The translations under genes and the position numbers were made by a program. The notes below the pieces were generated by a model that was not told the origin of the DNA, ran no database searches, and saw only the letters and a list, made by a program, of their open reading frames with translations. A DNA stretch of 36,851 bases, from contig JANSWY010000043.1 in the NCBI GenBank assembly GCA_024743255.1, forward strand, positions 1 to 36,851, written 5' to 3'. Positions 8,541 to 16,525 of the stretch are shown one piece after another. The DNA is from a bacterium. Lineage in GTDB: Bacteria > Bacteroidota > Bacteroidia > Cytophagales > Cyclobacteriaceae. Positions within the stretch are counted from its first letter, which is position 1; each line of letters starts with the position of its first letter.

Positions 8541-8561
8541 CTGAATTATTCAGCAAACATA
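8541..8561 (-). promoter_or_regulatory. Promoter of the pterin synthase-folE operon with an adjacent inverted repeat
   Basis: On the minus strand TATGTTTG (8561-8554) is an exact TAnnTTTG -7 box, 32 nt before the start at 8522. Directly downstream, where the transcript would begin, lies CTGAAT-t-ATTCAG (8541-8553), an inverted repeat with 6-bp arms that could be an operator. No clear TTG -33 box is seen at the usual distance. Confidence 0.5.
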
Positions 8562-8609
8562 ACCATAACGATTCTGTTTAATAAATTGTTAGTAATCTCT
8601 AAACAAAAT

Positions 8610-10070
8610 ATGAGTACAAAAAAGTTTGATGTTGGAGTAATTGGTAGTGGCTTAGGTTCTCTGACCGCAGCGGCTCTACTTGCCAAACAAGGTAAAAGGG
8701 TTGTTATCCTGGAGCAGAATTATCTTCCTGGGGGATGTACCAGCAGCTATTGGAGAAAAGGATTTATCTGGGAATCAGGAGCAACTACGGTAGTCGGACT
8801 AGATCAAAATATGCCTCTGAAACATCTGGTTGACACTTTAGATATCAAAATCCCGGTAAGAAAATTGGATCTTCCAATGAAGGTTTATCTAAATTCAGGG
8901 GAGGTAATCCACAAACATCAAAACCTGGAAGATTGGATTTTAGAAGCTGAGAAAAACTTCGGACCTTCATCTCAGAGAAAGTTTTGGAAATTATGCTACG
9001 AAATAAGTCAATTTGTCTGGTCGACATCATTAAAGCAACTTTCTTTTCCTCCATCTAAGTTCTCTGATTTCGGCCCACTGCTTAAAAATATTTCCTGGGA
9101 TCAATTGAAATACAGTAGATATTCTTTGATTACTATGGAGCAGTTACTCAAGAAGTATGATTTATGGGAAAATAAAAAATTTGTTGATTATGTAAATGAG
9201 CAACTGCTAATTACAGCTCAAAACCATGCTTCTGAGGTCAATGTATTGTTTGGAGCTACTGCGTTGTGCTATACGAATTATTCTAACTATTATATAGATG
9301 GAGGTCTTTTAAATCTTATCAATCCAATAATAGAATATATAAAAGACCAGGGAGGAGAGATTACATTAAGAAATCCTGTGTTGGAAGTTCAAAGATCAGA
9401 CAAGTACATTATACAGAGTAAACAAGGATCATTTGAAACAGACTATTTGATATCCGGCCTTCCTATCAACGATACTGTTCAGATATATCAGAACGGTTAC
9501 CAATCAAAGTATGAAGACAAAATAATGGACAGCAAGAAGTTAAATAGTGCTTTCCAGATGGGTATTGGTTTTAGGTCAGATAAGAAATTTGATTGCGTCC
9601 ACCATCAGATTCACCTGGATGAACCTTTAAGTGGAACAGGTTCTAGTAGTATCTTCGTCAGCTTGAATCATAATGAAGATCACTCTCGGTGTGATGTTCC
9701 TGGAACCAGAGTCGCTTCAATAAGTACTCACCTCCCCGACCCTGGCAATCTAATTGTCTCTGGTGAAGAGATAGAATTGGAAATAATTAATGCATTGGAG
9801 CAAAAAGGATTTCTTAATCGTGAGGACATAGTGTATAAACATTCTTCCACTCAAAAATCCTGGCAAAAATGGACTGGAAGAGCATATGGGTTTGTTGGTG
9901 GTTATCCTCAATTCAAAAACATCAAGCCCTGGCAAATGATTGACTCAAGGCTTGATGGACACAAAGCTTATATATGTGGTGACACGACCTATCCTGGTCA
10001 GGGAATTCCCGGTGTAGTACTAAGTGGTATCATTGCTGCTGAAAAGCTTAGGAATGACTGGGGATTGTAA
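8610..10070 (+). CDS. CrtI-like FAD-dependent oxidoreductase (phytoene desaturase / carotenoid isomerase / retinol saturase superfamily)
   Basis: A 486-residue flavoprotein. The N-terminal Rossmann fold shows DVGVIGSGLGSLTAA (7-21), the acidic end of the second strand at VVILEQ, then the PGGCTSSYWRKGFIWESG segment typical of CrtI relatives. The C-terminal FAD motif is YICGDTTYPGQGIPGVVLSG. Such enzymes desaturate, saturate or isomerise carotenoids and related polyenes; the exact substrate cannot be read from sequence. No other carotenoid gene lies near it in the window. The frame extends upstream to TTG 8586, but ATG 8610 places the Rossmann strand at the usual position. Its last 23 nt overlap the end of the convergent radical SAM gene. 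Confidence 0.85.
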   Translation: MSTKKFDVGVIGSGLGSLTAAALLAKQGKRVVILEQNYLPGGCTSSYWRKGFIWESGATTVVGLDQNMPLKHLVDTLDIKIPVRKLDLPMKVYLNSGEVIHKHQNLEDWILEAEKNFGPSSQRKFWKLCYEISQFVWSTSLKQLSFPPSKFSDFGPLLKNISWDQLKYSRYSLITMEQLLKKYDLWENKKFVDYVNEQLLITAQNHASEVNVLFGATALCYTNYSNYYIDGGLLNLINPIIEYIKDQGGEITLRNPVLEVQRSDKYIIQSKQGSFETDYLISGLPINDTVQIYQNGYQSKYEDKIMDSKKLNSAFQMGIGFRSDKKFDCVHHQIHLDEPLSGTGSSSIFVSLNHNEDHSRCDVPGTRVASISTHLPDPGNLIVSGEEIELEIINALEQKGFLNREDIVYKHSSTQKSWQKWTGRAYGFVGGYPQFKNIKPWQMIDSRLDGHKAYICGDTTYPGQGIPGVVLSGIIAAEKLRNDWGL

Positions 10071-11463
10071 TTAACCTGGCATTGTCCAATTTAGATTTTT
10101 TCTCATTCCTAACCTTAGACAATATAGCTTCCAAAACTGGCAACATCTGATTCAACATACCTGAGTTGATAATTAACTTCCAAATTGGTTCCATCTTCTT
10201 CCATCCTGCTGTGTACATAAAATGCTTTAGCACATGTTTAACACTATCATGGTTTAAGGAGCTTTTTAGGACATTGGACCAACTGTAAAACTCTTTGTAA
10301 GCCCAGTTGTAACCATATTCCAATTCCTCCGGAGTAATATTTACTGTTTCATAAACCACATGTCTGGTATCATATAGATCCCAATTTGTCGTCTTAATCC
10401 TATTTTGAGCTTTCATATTTTCATACAGAGCCGTTCCCGGATAGGGTGTAAGAATATGATATGTAGATGTTGTTATAGCGTTTTTGACTCCCCAATCCAC
10501 GGTTCTCTTAAACACATCCGGACCATCATCGTCTAACCCAAAAACAAAACTCCCATTAATCATAATCCCCAAATCATGTAGCCTTTTTACTGCTGCCTCA
10601 TAATCTTTTTTGAGGTTTTGCTTCTTATTACTTTGTTTGAGGTTTTGTGGAGAGAAAGTTTCAAACCCGACGAAAAGACTTCTTAATCCAGCATCTGCTG
10701 CCTTCTCAATTAAATTTCCTCTCAAAATGGAATCAACTGTCCCTGCCGCCTGAAAAACTCTGTTCATTCCTTTCATTCCCTCAAATAGCCCTGCAGCAAA
10801 CTTTTGATTCCCAAGCAAATGATCGTCAAGAAAGTATAAATGACTTCCCGGCAACCGATCAATTTCCATCAATGCTTCATCCACTTGCTGAGTATAGAAT
10901 GACTTTCCCCCTTTAAAAAAGGCATCTTTATAACAAAAATCACAATGAAAGGGACAGCCCCTTGTAACAACAATGGAATTGGGAACAAGGTAGAGATGTC
11001 GTTTTATCAAGTCTCGTCTAATCGGAGGAACACCTGTTAGACTTCTATGGATTGATACATATTTAGGTTTCGGACAATTATTTCTAAAATCATTCAGAAA
11101 CTGGGGAAAGGTATCTTCCCCAGGTCCCAAACATATAGTATCAGCATAAATTGCAGCTTCTTCCGGTAAGGAAGTAACATGCAAACCTCCCATGACCACA
11201 TAACACCCCATTTGCCTGTAGTGGCTTGCTATTTTGTAGGCTCTGTGCGCGTTGGTGATATATACCTGAATTATTACTAAATCAGGTTCATCATCCAGTT
11301 TAAGATCTTCCACATGTTGATCAACTAATTCAACTTCATCCGAATCATCCAAATAAGACGCTAGCGTGGCAAGACCCAAAGGAGGGAAAAGAGAATATTT
11401 TATGGGCCTCCATAACGGGCTCCTTGCCTCTGCCAAGGAGGGAAGAATCATTTTAACTTTCAT
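10048..11463 (-). CDS. B12-binding-type radical SAM protein
   Basis: A 471-residue protein. Residues 1-130 resemble the cobalamin-binding domain of class B radical SAM enzymes (PPLGLATLASYL, MGGLHVTSLPEEA, GPGEDTFP). The Fe4S4 motif C-x3-C-x2-C is RGCPFHCDFCYKD (C170, C174, C177), followed by the radical SAM barrel (FLDDHL, GFETFSPQNL, FGLDDDGPDVF, TPYPGTALYE). The pattern is that of the hopanoid/lipid-modifying and BchE-like group. DQH (48-50) stands where a B12-ligating DxHxxG would be, but the glycine is absent, so B12 binding is uncertain. The substrate is unknown. Its start overlaps creD by 11 nt, implying co-transcription and coupled translation; its end overlaps the CrtI-like gene by 23 nt. 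Confidence 0.88.
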   Translation of the reverse strand: MKVKMILPSLAEARSPLWRPIKYSLFPPLGLATLASYLDDSDEVELVDQHVEDLKLDDEPDLVIIQVYITNAHRAYKIASHYRQMGCYVVMGGLHVTSLPEEAAIYADTICLGPGEDTFPQFLNDFRNNCPKPKYVSIHRSLTGVPPIRRDLIKRHLYLVPNSIVVTRGCPFHCDFCYKDAFFKGGKSFYTQQVDEALMEIDRLPGSHLYFLDDHLLGNQKFAAGLFEGMKGMNRVFQAAGTVDSILRGNLIEKAADAGLRSLFVGFETFSPQNLKQSNKKQNLKKDYEAAVKRLHDLGIMINGSFVFGLDDDGPDVFKRTVDWGVKNAITTSTYHILTPYPGTALYENMKAQNRIKTTNWDLYDTRHVVYETVNITPEELEYGYNWAYKEFYSWSNVLKSSLNHDSVKHVLKHFMYTAGWKKMEPIWKLIINSGMLNQMLPVLEAILSKVRNEKKSKLDNARLITIPSHS

Positions 11464-12790
11464 GGTTATTCTCAGAGGCCTTTAATTTCAAATTATACCA
11501 ATTCACATTTCTAGAGAAATACATCACTGCTACTAAAGTCACAAATAGCCCAATGCTTCCAATCAATAAACTGAAATCCTGAGATTGCAATATGATGAAA
11601 ATAAAAAAGTAGACCAGAGATAAAAAGCCACCCATGGACACCCCTCTTTTCGCACTTTGAAAAATTGAAGCAGAGTATCCGGCAATTGAAACAATAATGA
11701 CCAATGCAGCAATACCGTAGGCAAAATTGAATGATAAGTATTCAGAAATAGAGAGCAAAAGTGTATAGAATATAATAAGAGCCAAACCCACAATCCCATA
11801 CTGAACAGGATGGATTTTCTTCTTCCCTAAGACTTCAACCAGAAAATAGGTTATAAATGTTAAGAACAAAATAAGAAGTGCATATTTGGCTGACCTTGTT
11901 GACTTTTGGTACTCGTTTGCTGCGATAAATAAATTAACTCCAAATTGACTATCATCCATTTGATATTCGGCTCCCTTCCATTGTTGTGGATAGGGTCTAT
12001 TTAGATTTAGAACACTCCAATCAGCCACAAAACCTTCAGTGGTTATTTTTCTATTTCTTGGAAGTAGATTTCCTGTGAAACTTGGGTCCTTCCAGGAAGA
12101 CTTCATTAAAACCTTAGTTTCCGCCCCAACTGGAATGAATGATATGTTGGAACTTCCGTTAATGCTTAGGTCAAACTTGAATTGGTAATTTTTACTCTCA
12201 GTGAAAGTTATCGGAGTGTTTAGTCCTCTTTGCATGATATGCCTTGACGATAACCCCGGCGAAAACTGTTGTTTAGCACCATCCCAATTAATTTCAATAC
12301 TCTCATTAATTCCTCTTAGATCGGATATCCCGAATTGTAGTTGTGCCTCATTCCACAGAATATCCTTCTCAAGAATATTAAGTTTTGAAAAATCCGGTTT
12401 ACTGAATTCACCATCGATCATAAGCTCAGATTGATAGACAACAACCTCGTGAATACCCCGATACCTCGACTCAGGTTTGAGCTCCCCATTCACATTGTAT
12501 TTCTCAGGTAGGAAATAGGCGTATTTTTTAATTTTATGAACTTCTTTGTCGATTTTCTCATAACACCAATAAGGAATTGAAACTATTGGACCTTTAATCG
12601 TTTGTTCCAATCCCCATTTTGAACTGATATCCATGATGGCCTCATTTCTTAATCCTTGCCTTTCATATATCAAACTTTCAATATGTGACTTGGGAATTAA
12701 TAGAATTAATATAACCGCACCAATTGAAATTAATTTTAATGTAATCGAACCCTTGATTGAATTTCTAATTTGATTGAATTGACTTTCCAT
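11453..12790 (-). CDS. creD: Inner membrane protein CreD
   Basis: A 445-residue CreD family protein. An N-terminal helix (about 17-36) precedes a large periplasmic domain with family motifs (RQGLRNEAIMDISSKWG, GPIVSIPYW, FGISDLRGI, then FVADWSVLNLNRPYPQ). Five or six membrane helices follow from about residue 300 (including YALLILFLTFITYFLVE and VQYGIVGLALIIFYTLLLS). CreD is linked to envelope integrity and, in some bacteria, beta-lactam response; its biochemical role is unsettled. In Bacteroidota it commonly travels with a small winged-helix regulator, which lies upstream here. A promoter with a -7 box (TAACTTTG) overlapping a palindromic operator lies in the 53-nt gap before it, so it can be transcribed apart from the regulator gene. 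Confidence 0.92.
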   Translation of the reverse strand: MESQFNQIRNSIKGSITLKLISIGAVILILLIPKSHIESLIYERQGLRNEAIMDISSKWGLEQTIKGPIVSIPYWCYEKIDKEVHKIKKYAYFLPEKYNVNGELKPESRYRGIHEVVVYQSELMIDGEFSKPDFSKLNILEKDILWNEAQLQFGISDLRGINESIEINWDGAKQQFSPGLSSRHIMQRGLNTPITFTESKNYQFKFDLSINGSSNISFIPVGAETKVLMKSSWKDPSFTGNLLPRNRKITTEGFVADWSVLNLNRPYPQQWKGAEYQMDDSQFGVNLFIAANEYQKSTRSAKYALLILFLTFITYFLVEVLGKKKIHPVQYGIVGLALIIFYTLLLSISEYLSFNFAYGIAALVIIVSIAGYSASIFQSAKRGVSMGGFLSLVYFFIFIILQSQDFSLLIGSIGLFVTLVAVMYFSRNVNWYNLKLKASENNHES

Positions 12791-12799
12791 ATGTTTTTA

Positions 12800-12828
12800 T
12801 TTTAAAAGTACTTTGCATTTCAAAGTTA
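12800..12828 (-). promoter_or_regulatory. creD promoter with operator (copy 2 of a duplicated site)
   Basis: On the minus strand an exact -7 box TAACTTTG (12828-12821) overlaps the inverted repeat ACTTTG-AAATG-CAAAGT (12826-12810). A third half-site, ACTTTT, follows directly and makes AAAGTACTTT (12805-12814) palindromic as well. The site ends 9 nt before the creD start. A 27-nt copy with one mismatch lies before the first gene of the group (13779-13805). The overlap with the -7 box suggests repression by blocking RNA polymerase, probably by the winged-helix protein encoded between the two sites. Confidence 0.75.
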
Positions 12829-12843
12829 AAGTGTAAAAAAATT

Positions 12844-13143
12844 TTATTTCCCTGAGTTTAACATGCCTTCAAGAGCCGTTAAGTGGTTCTTAAATGCCTT
12901 CTTCCCTAGTTTGGTAGCTGAATATTTGGTCTTTGGTTTTCTACCAACAAACATTTTTTCCATTGCTACATATTCCAGCTTCTCTAATGCCTTTAGATGA
13001 CTTGCCAAATTGCCATCGGTTATCCCTAAAGACTCTCTAAGCGTAGTAAAATCCTGACTATCCTCCATCATCAATAACGACATGATACCAAGCCTTACTT
13101 TGCTCTCAAAAGCCTTATCTAAATGTTCGAACCAGTTTTTCAT
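12844..13143 (-). CDS. Winged-helix transcriptional regulator (HTH_34 / ArsR-like)
   Basis: A 99-residue one-domain DNA-binding protein. Helices and wing are seen in order: AFESKVRLGIMSLLM (11-25), FTTLRESLGITDGNLASHLKALEKLEYV (recognition helix about 42-53), then the wing FVGRKPKTKYSAT. There is no effector or metal-binding domain and no ArsR-type cysteine pair. Such regulators usually repress their own operon and sit beside creD in Bacteroidota. The gene follows the membrane protein gene by 13 nt and precedes creD. Two matching palindromic sites (12800-12828 and 13779-13805) flank the pair and are the obvious candidate targets. What signal it senses cannot be told. Confidence 0.87.
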   Translation of the reverse strand: MKNWFEHLDKAFESKVRLGIMSLLMMEDSQDFTTLRESLGITDGNLASHLKALEKLEYVAMEKMFVGRKPKTKYSATKLGKKAFKNHLTALEGMLNSGK

Positions 13144-13156
13144 ATGAAGTTTAGTT

Positions 13157-13777
13157 CTATTTCCTATCGTATTTAAAGTGCATTATAGTTCCATAAACTA
13201 TATGACCCACTCCAAATCCCAATGCCCAAAATAATATGCCGTAACCAATCACATACAGAGCAATCAGGCCCAATATTACTTCAACAATTCCTAAACTTCG
13301 AATATCAGAATAAGTGTATTTGCTGGCATTAATTAAAGCAAGACCATAAAATATCAGAGTAAATGGAGCTGTAAAACCAATAAATCCTTTTTCCAACATA
13401 ATTAGAATTGCGATACCTCCTGCGACAAGTGGAATCAGTAAATTCACAGTTAGTCTTGCTGTCAGTTTATTAAACGGCTTTTCACCATTATCCTTGGCCT
13501 TTCTAACCGTTAGAAAAATTCCCGTAACGATTGTTATGACCAATGTCACTACTCCTAATAACAATAAATTTAGCTTAGTACTTGTATCGTCAAACAGAAC
13601 CCTTGGGAACCGTCCATTATCAGTGTAGATGTAGAAATATGCAATTCCAGCACAAGCCAATGCATAAACTCCTGCCAAAATTCCTGACAAACCACTTAGT
13701 GAAACAAACTTTGAGGAACGCTCCATAAGGCCTCTAATTTCTTTCAGATCTTCTAAATATTCTTGTTCTGTTTTCAT
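13157..13777 (-). CDS. Membrane protein of the CreD-regulator cluster, function unknown
   Basis: A 206-residue protein with a short cytoplasmic start (KTEQEYLEDLKEIRGLMERSSKF) followed by about six membrane helices (near 29-48, 68-90, 110-125, 131-148, 158-175 and 176-195). No catalytic motif is recognised. It is the first gene of a group with a winged-helix regulator (13 nt downstream) and creD. The gene order suggests the membrane protein is either a partner of CreD or part of the signal sensed by the regulator (inference). Its start lies 11 nt from the operator, so the promoter sits immediately upstream and the leader is very short. Confidence 0.75.
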   Translation of the reverse strand: MKTEQEYLEDLKEIRGLMERSSKFVSLSGLSGILAGVYALACAGIAYFYIYTDNGRFPRVLFDDTSTKLNLLLLGVVTLVITIVTGIFLTVRKAKDNGEKPFNKLTARLTVNLLIPLVAGGIAILIMLEKGFIGFTAPFTLIFYGLALINASKYTYSDIRSLGIVEVILGLIALYVIGYGILFWALGFGVGHIVYGTIMHFKYDRK

Positions 13778-13778
13778 T

Positions 13779-13805
13779 TTTTAAAAGTACTTTGCGTTTC
13801 AAAGT
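13779..13805 (-). promoter_or_regulatory. Operator/promoter of the membrane protein-regulator operon (copy 1)
   Basis: On the minus strand ACTTTG-AAACG-CAAAGT (13805-13789) is a perfect inverted repeat with 6-bp arms, followed by a third half-site ACTTTT. Over 27 nt it matches the creD site with one transition. The -7-like TTACTTTG overlaps its left arm (7 of 8 to TAnnTTTG), and a TTGG about 19 nt further upstream could be the -33 box. The start codon is at 13777. Confidence 0.7.
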
Positions 13806-13881
13806 AAAATATATTTTCACAATATTCCAACTGGTTTGAACCTACTTGGAACCTAAATCGTTATTTTTTTTTGAATTTTAG

Positions 13882-14580
13882 ATGATTTGGCCGTTGTTTT
13901 ACGGCAACAAAAATTTGGATCCTGTGGATATTAAGGAAATTGAACAAAAAATTACCGAGTACAAGGCAGAAGGTAAAAAGCTATTTACTACTTCTTCCTT
14001 TCAAACACACAGTTTGGTAATGCTCCACATCATCAGTAAGATAGACAATACAATTCCTGTATATTTTATCAATACTGGTTACCTGTTTCCCGAAACGGTT
14101 GCGTTTAGGGATGAAGTGGCAGAGAAATTTGGTCTCTCCATTGTTGATTTAAAACCTGGTACTCCTAAGTTTATGCAAAGAGATGCTAACGGTAAATTAC
14201 TATTCACTACAGATCCTGATTATTGTTGTTACTTAAATAAGACCCAACCAATGGAAACTGTCCTTGCATCTTTTGATGTATGGATCAATGGCGTACGAGG
14301 AGATCAAAGTGCAGTAAGGAAAGCTATGAAAGTTGAACAACCTGCTCCTTTTGGTACTGTAAGGTTTCATCCAATGTTGGATTGGGATAACAGACAAATT
14401 TTTCAGTACATTCGCGAACATGATTTGCCAAGACATCCATTGGATAGCAATGGGTACCTCAGTATTGGTTGCGAACCATGTACCAGAAAACTAGACCCAG
14501 AAATGTCAGAAAGAGAGGCCAGATGGTATGGTCTCAACAAGGTTGAATGTGGACTACACACTGATCTTGTATCTAAGTAA
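13882..14580 (+). CDS. cysH: Assimilatory adenylyl-sulfate (APS) reductase, CysH family
   Basis: A 232-residue enzyme that reduces activated sulfate to sulfite for cysteine synthesis. The nucleotide-binding loop is TTSSFQTHSLVMLH (36-49). The Fe4S4 cysteines that mark APS (rather than PAPS) reductases are all present: the CC pair at 115-116 (PDYCCYLNK) and C-x2-C at 197-200 (GCEPCTR). The catalytic cysteine is C223 in the C-terminal ECGLH. The gene starts 104 nt from the divergent membrane protein gene. A following sugar epimerase gene is 34 nt downstream. ATP sulfurylase genes (cysD/cysN), often nearby, are not in this window. The Fe-S motifs make APS the expected substrate. Confidence 0.94.
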   Translation: MIWPLFYGNKNLDPVDIKEIEQKITEYKAEGKKLFTTSSFQTHSLVMLHIISKIDNTIPVYFINTGYLFPETVAFRDEVAEKFGLSIVDLKPGTPKFMQRDANGKLLFTTDPDYCCYLNKTQPMETVLASFDVWINGVRGDQSAVRKAMKVEQPAPFGTVRFHPMLDWDNRQIFQYIREHDLPRHPLDSNGYLSIGCEPCTRKLDPEMSEREARWYGLNKVECGLHTDLVSK

Positions 14581-14614
14581 ATCAAGTCGACTAATTTTTA
14601 ATTAAGACTAAATT

Positions 14615-15535
14615 ATGAAGGTTTTATTAACCGGAGGAGCTGGATATATTGGAACAGAACTAACCAAATATCTACTTCGTAATCCCAAGGTGAGTGATAT
14701 CATAGTGTACGATAATCAAAGTACCAATCACTCCAACTTTTTCCTGGGTGTAAAATATTTCGCTGGGGATAAATTAAAATTTATACATGGAGACATCTTA
14801 GATAGCCGATTATTAAAAAAGGCGATGAGAGATGTTGATGTGGTAGTACATTTAGCAGCTAAAGTAACAACTCCTTTTGCTAACACTGATCCTCATTTTT
14901 ATGAGCAGGTAAATCACTGGGGAACTGCTGAGGCTGTTTATGCTGCAGAAGAATCAGACATATCTAAGTTCATTTACATAAGTAGTACTTCAGTTTATGG
15001 CGCTCACTCTGAAGCTGCAACTGAAGAGACTACTCCTTCTCCTCACACTTTCTATGGCATCAGTAAGCTAAGAGGTGAAGAGCATATCAATAGATTGATG
15101 GAATTGAAAAATGCCATTGTTTTAAGGTGTGGAAATGTTTATGGATATAGTAAGAGCATGAGATTTGATGCTGTGATCAACAGATTCATGTTTGATGCTA
15201 ACTTCAAAAGAAGAATTCAGATTTTTGGCAATGGAAAGCAATCAAGGGCATTTATCCATGCCTTTCATTTGGCAGAAATGATTGAAAATACAATTACTGA
15301 AGAAGTTCCTTCAGGCACTTACAATTTAGTTGATAAGAATCTGCAAATTCTTGATGTGGTTGATATCGTAAAGGAGATTTATCCTGACCTGGAATTCATC
15401 TTTACTAATCAGCACATGAATTTGAGAGAGTTAGTTATAGATCCTAAATCTAAAATCTATGATTATATTAAAAAGTTCGAGCCAACTGAATTAAAGAAGG
15501 AACTGATTGATTTCCAGAATGGGTTTGCTTTCTAG
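14615..15535 (+). CDS. NAD-dependent epimerase/dehydratase (extended SDR)
   Basis: A 306-residue extended short-chain dehydrogenase/reductase. The cofactor loop is LLTGGAGYIGTEL (4-16; G-x2-G-x2-G) and the acidic residue after the second strand is D33 (IVYDNQS). The catalytic S/T region is ISSTSVYG, and the active-site Y-x3-K is YGISK. Such proteins act on nucleotide sugars (for example UDP-glucose 4-epimerase relatives); the substrate is not evident. It follows cysH by 34 nt on the same strand, with no terminator between, so they may share a transcript although the functions are not obviously related. A strong terminator follows at 15574-15607. Confidence 0.87.
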   Translation: MKVLLTGGAGYIGTELTKYLLRNPKVSDIIVYDNQSTNHSNFFLGVKYFAGDKLKFIHGDILDSRLLKKAMRDVDVVVHLAAKVTTPFANTDPHFYEQVNHWGTAEAVYAAEESDISKFIYISSTSVYGAHSEAATEETTPSPHTFYGISKLRGEEHINRLMELKNAIVLRCGNVYGYSKSMRFDAVINRFMFDANFKRRIQIFGNGKQSRAFIHAFHLAEMIENTITEEVPSGTYNLVDKNLQILDVVDIVKEIYPDLEFIFTNQHMNLRELVIDPKSKIYDYIKKFEPTELKKELIDFQNGFAF

Positions 15536-15573
15536 AGCTTGAAATTAGAAGTTGGTAGCTGGAAGTTTGAAAT

Positions 15574-15607
15574 AAAAAGAGAGCTTGATTCCGCAAGCTC
15601 TCTTTTT
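15574..15607. terminator. Strong two-way rho-independent terminator
   Basis: A perfect 14-bp stem, AAAAAGAGAGCTTG (15574-15587) with CAAGCTCTCTTTTT (15594-15607), closes a 6-nt loop ATTCCG. It has A-run and T-run flanks. It lies between the convergent epimerase gene (stop 15535) and flavin-reductase-like gene (stop 15635) and should end both. Confidence 0.92.
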
Positions 15608-15634
15608 TTCTTTGTTCTAATATCTTTAATCTTT

Positions 15635-16525
15635 TTATACATTCTGCAATAGGACCTTCCAGGCATTCATAACTTGTCCGTCATCCAGAAACTGTTTAGC
15701 TAACTTATGCAGTTCGACTTCTGAATTATCTCTATCAGAGTTGAAGTATTCAAGAATAGCACTTACTTCTGGTTCTTTAGAAAACTCTTCGATTTCAGTT
15801 TCTGATGGTAGATGTTCTACATTTCCAAGTCTACCTAGGTTGTTTCCTGTGAGTACCTCACTATTTCTAATTTCCTCAGGAATTTGATCAACACCAATTC
15901 CCTTGGTAGTTAAAGGTTTTGGGATTTCAAAAATGGCATCTCCCTGGGCTCTACAGTACCAGTTCCCTCCCATTCTTGCTACAGCATCCAACTTAAATGG
16001 ATCAATCTTACCATCTTCCCCCAATACCTCATCAGAGATATGCATCTTAACCACTTCACAAATCACGAGGTTGCCAGCACCGCCTTCAGTTCCCATTGGT
16101 TTTACTTCTAGCACTTTGCATTCCATTGAAACTGGGGATTCTTTAACTCTTGGTGGCTTTACAAGTTCCGATGGTACTTGTGTCAAGCCTGCTTTGTCAA
16201 ACTCATTGACCCCAAGATCATACTCTGTACTAGCGAGAGACATCTGTTCCACAATGGCATGATTTACAATATTTACCACCACCTCTTTGCTTGCCATAGC
16301 ATTCTCAAGAGTATGCTTTGTGGTATTATCTCTTACTCTTCTTGCAGGACTAAAAATTAATATTGAAGGATTTGCACTGAATACATTGAAGAAACTAAAC
16401 GGACTTAAGTTCACATTACCATCACTATCGATGGTACTTGCAAATGCAATTGGTCTTGGAGCAACTGCCCCTAATAAATAGCCATGTAACTGGCCAGTAG
16501 AAACCTCTTTCGGATCTATTGTCAT
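15635..16525 (-). CDS. Flavin reductase-like FMN-binding protein
   Basis: A 296-residue protein. Residues 10-200 form the split-barrel FMN-binding domain of the flavin reductase-like family (LLGAVAPRPIAFASTID, SPFSFFNVFSANPSILIFSP, DNTTKHTLENAM). The last 90 residues are charged and helical. It may reduce flavin or act as a flavoenzyme on an aromatic substrate. Its start overlaps the end of the fumarylacetoacetase gene by 4 nt (ATGA), so the two are translationally coupled. In Bacteroidota, proteins of this type often accompany tyrosine/homogentisate degradation genes, which supports an accessory role in that route (inference). The exact reaction is not known to me. Confidence 0.85.
   Translation of the reverse strand: MTIDPKEVSTGQLHGYLLGAVAPRPIAFASTIDSDGNVNLSPFSFFNVFSANPSILIFSPARRVRDNTTKHTLENAMASKEVVVNIVNHAIVEQMSLASTEYDLGVNEFDKAGLTQVPSELVKPPRVKESPVSMECKVLEVKPMGTEGGAGNLVICEVVKMHISDEVLGEDGKIDPFKLDAVARMGGNWYCRAQGDAIFEIPKPLTTKGIGVDQIPEEIRNSEVLTGNNLGRLGNVEHLPSETEIEEFSKEPEVSAILEYFNSDRDNSEVELHKLAKQFLDDGQVMNAWKVLLQNV

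Noticed and set aside
8586-8609. TTG start for the CrtI-like gene
   Set aside because: ATG 8610 gives the expected distance to the FAD-binding strand; the extra 8 residues have no support.
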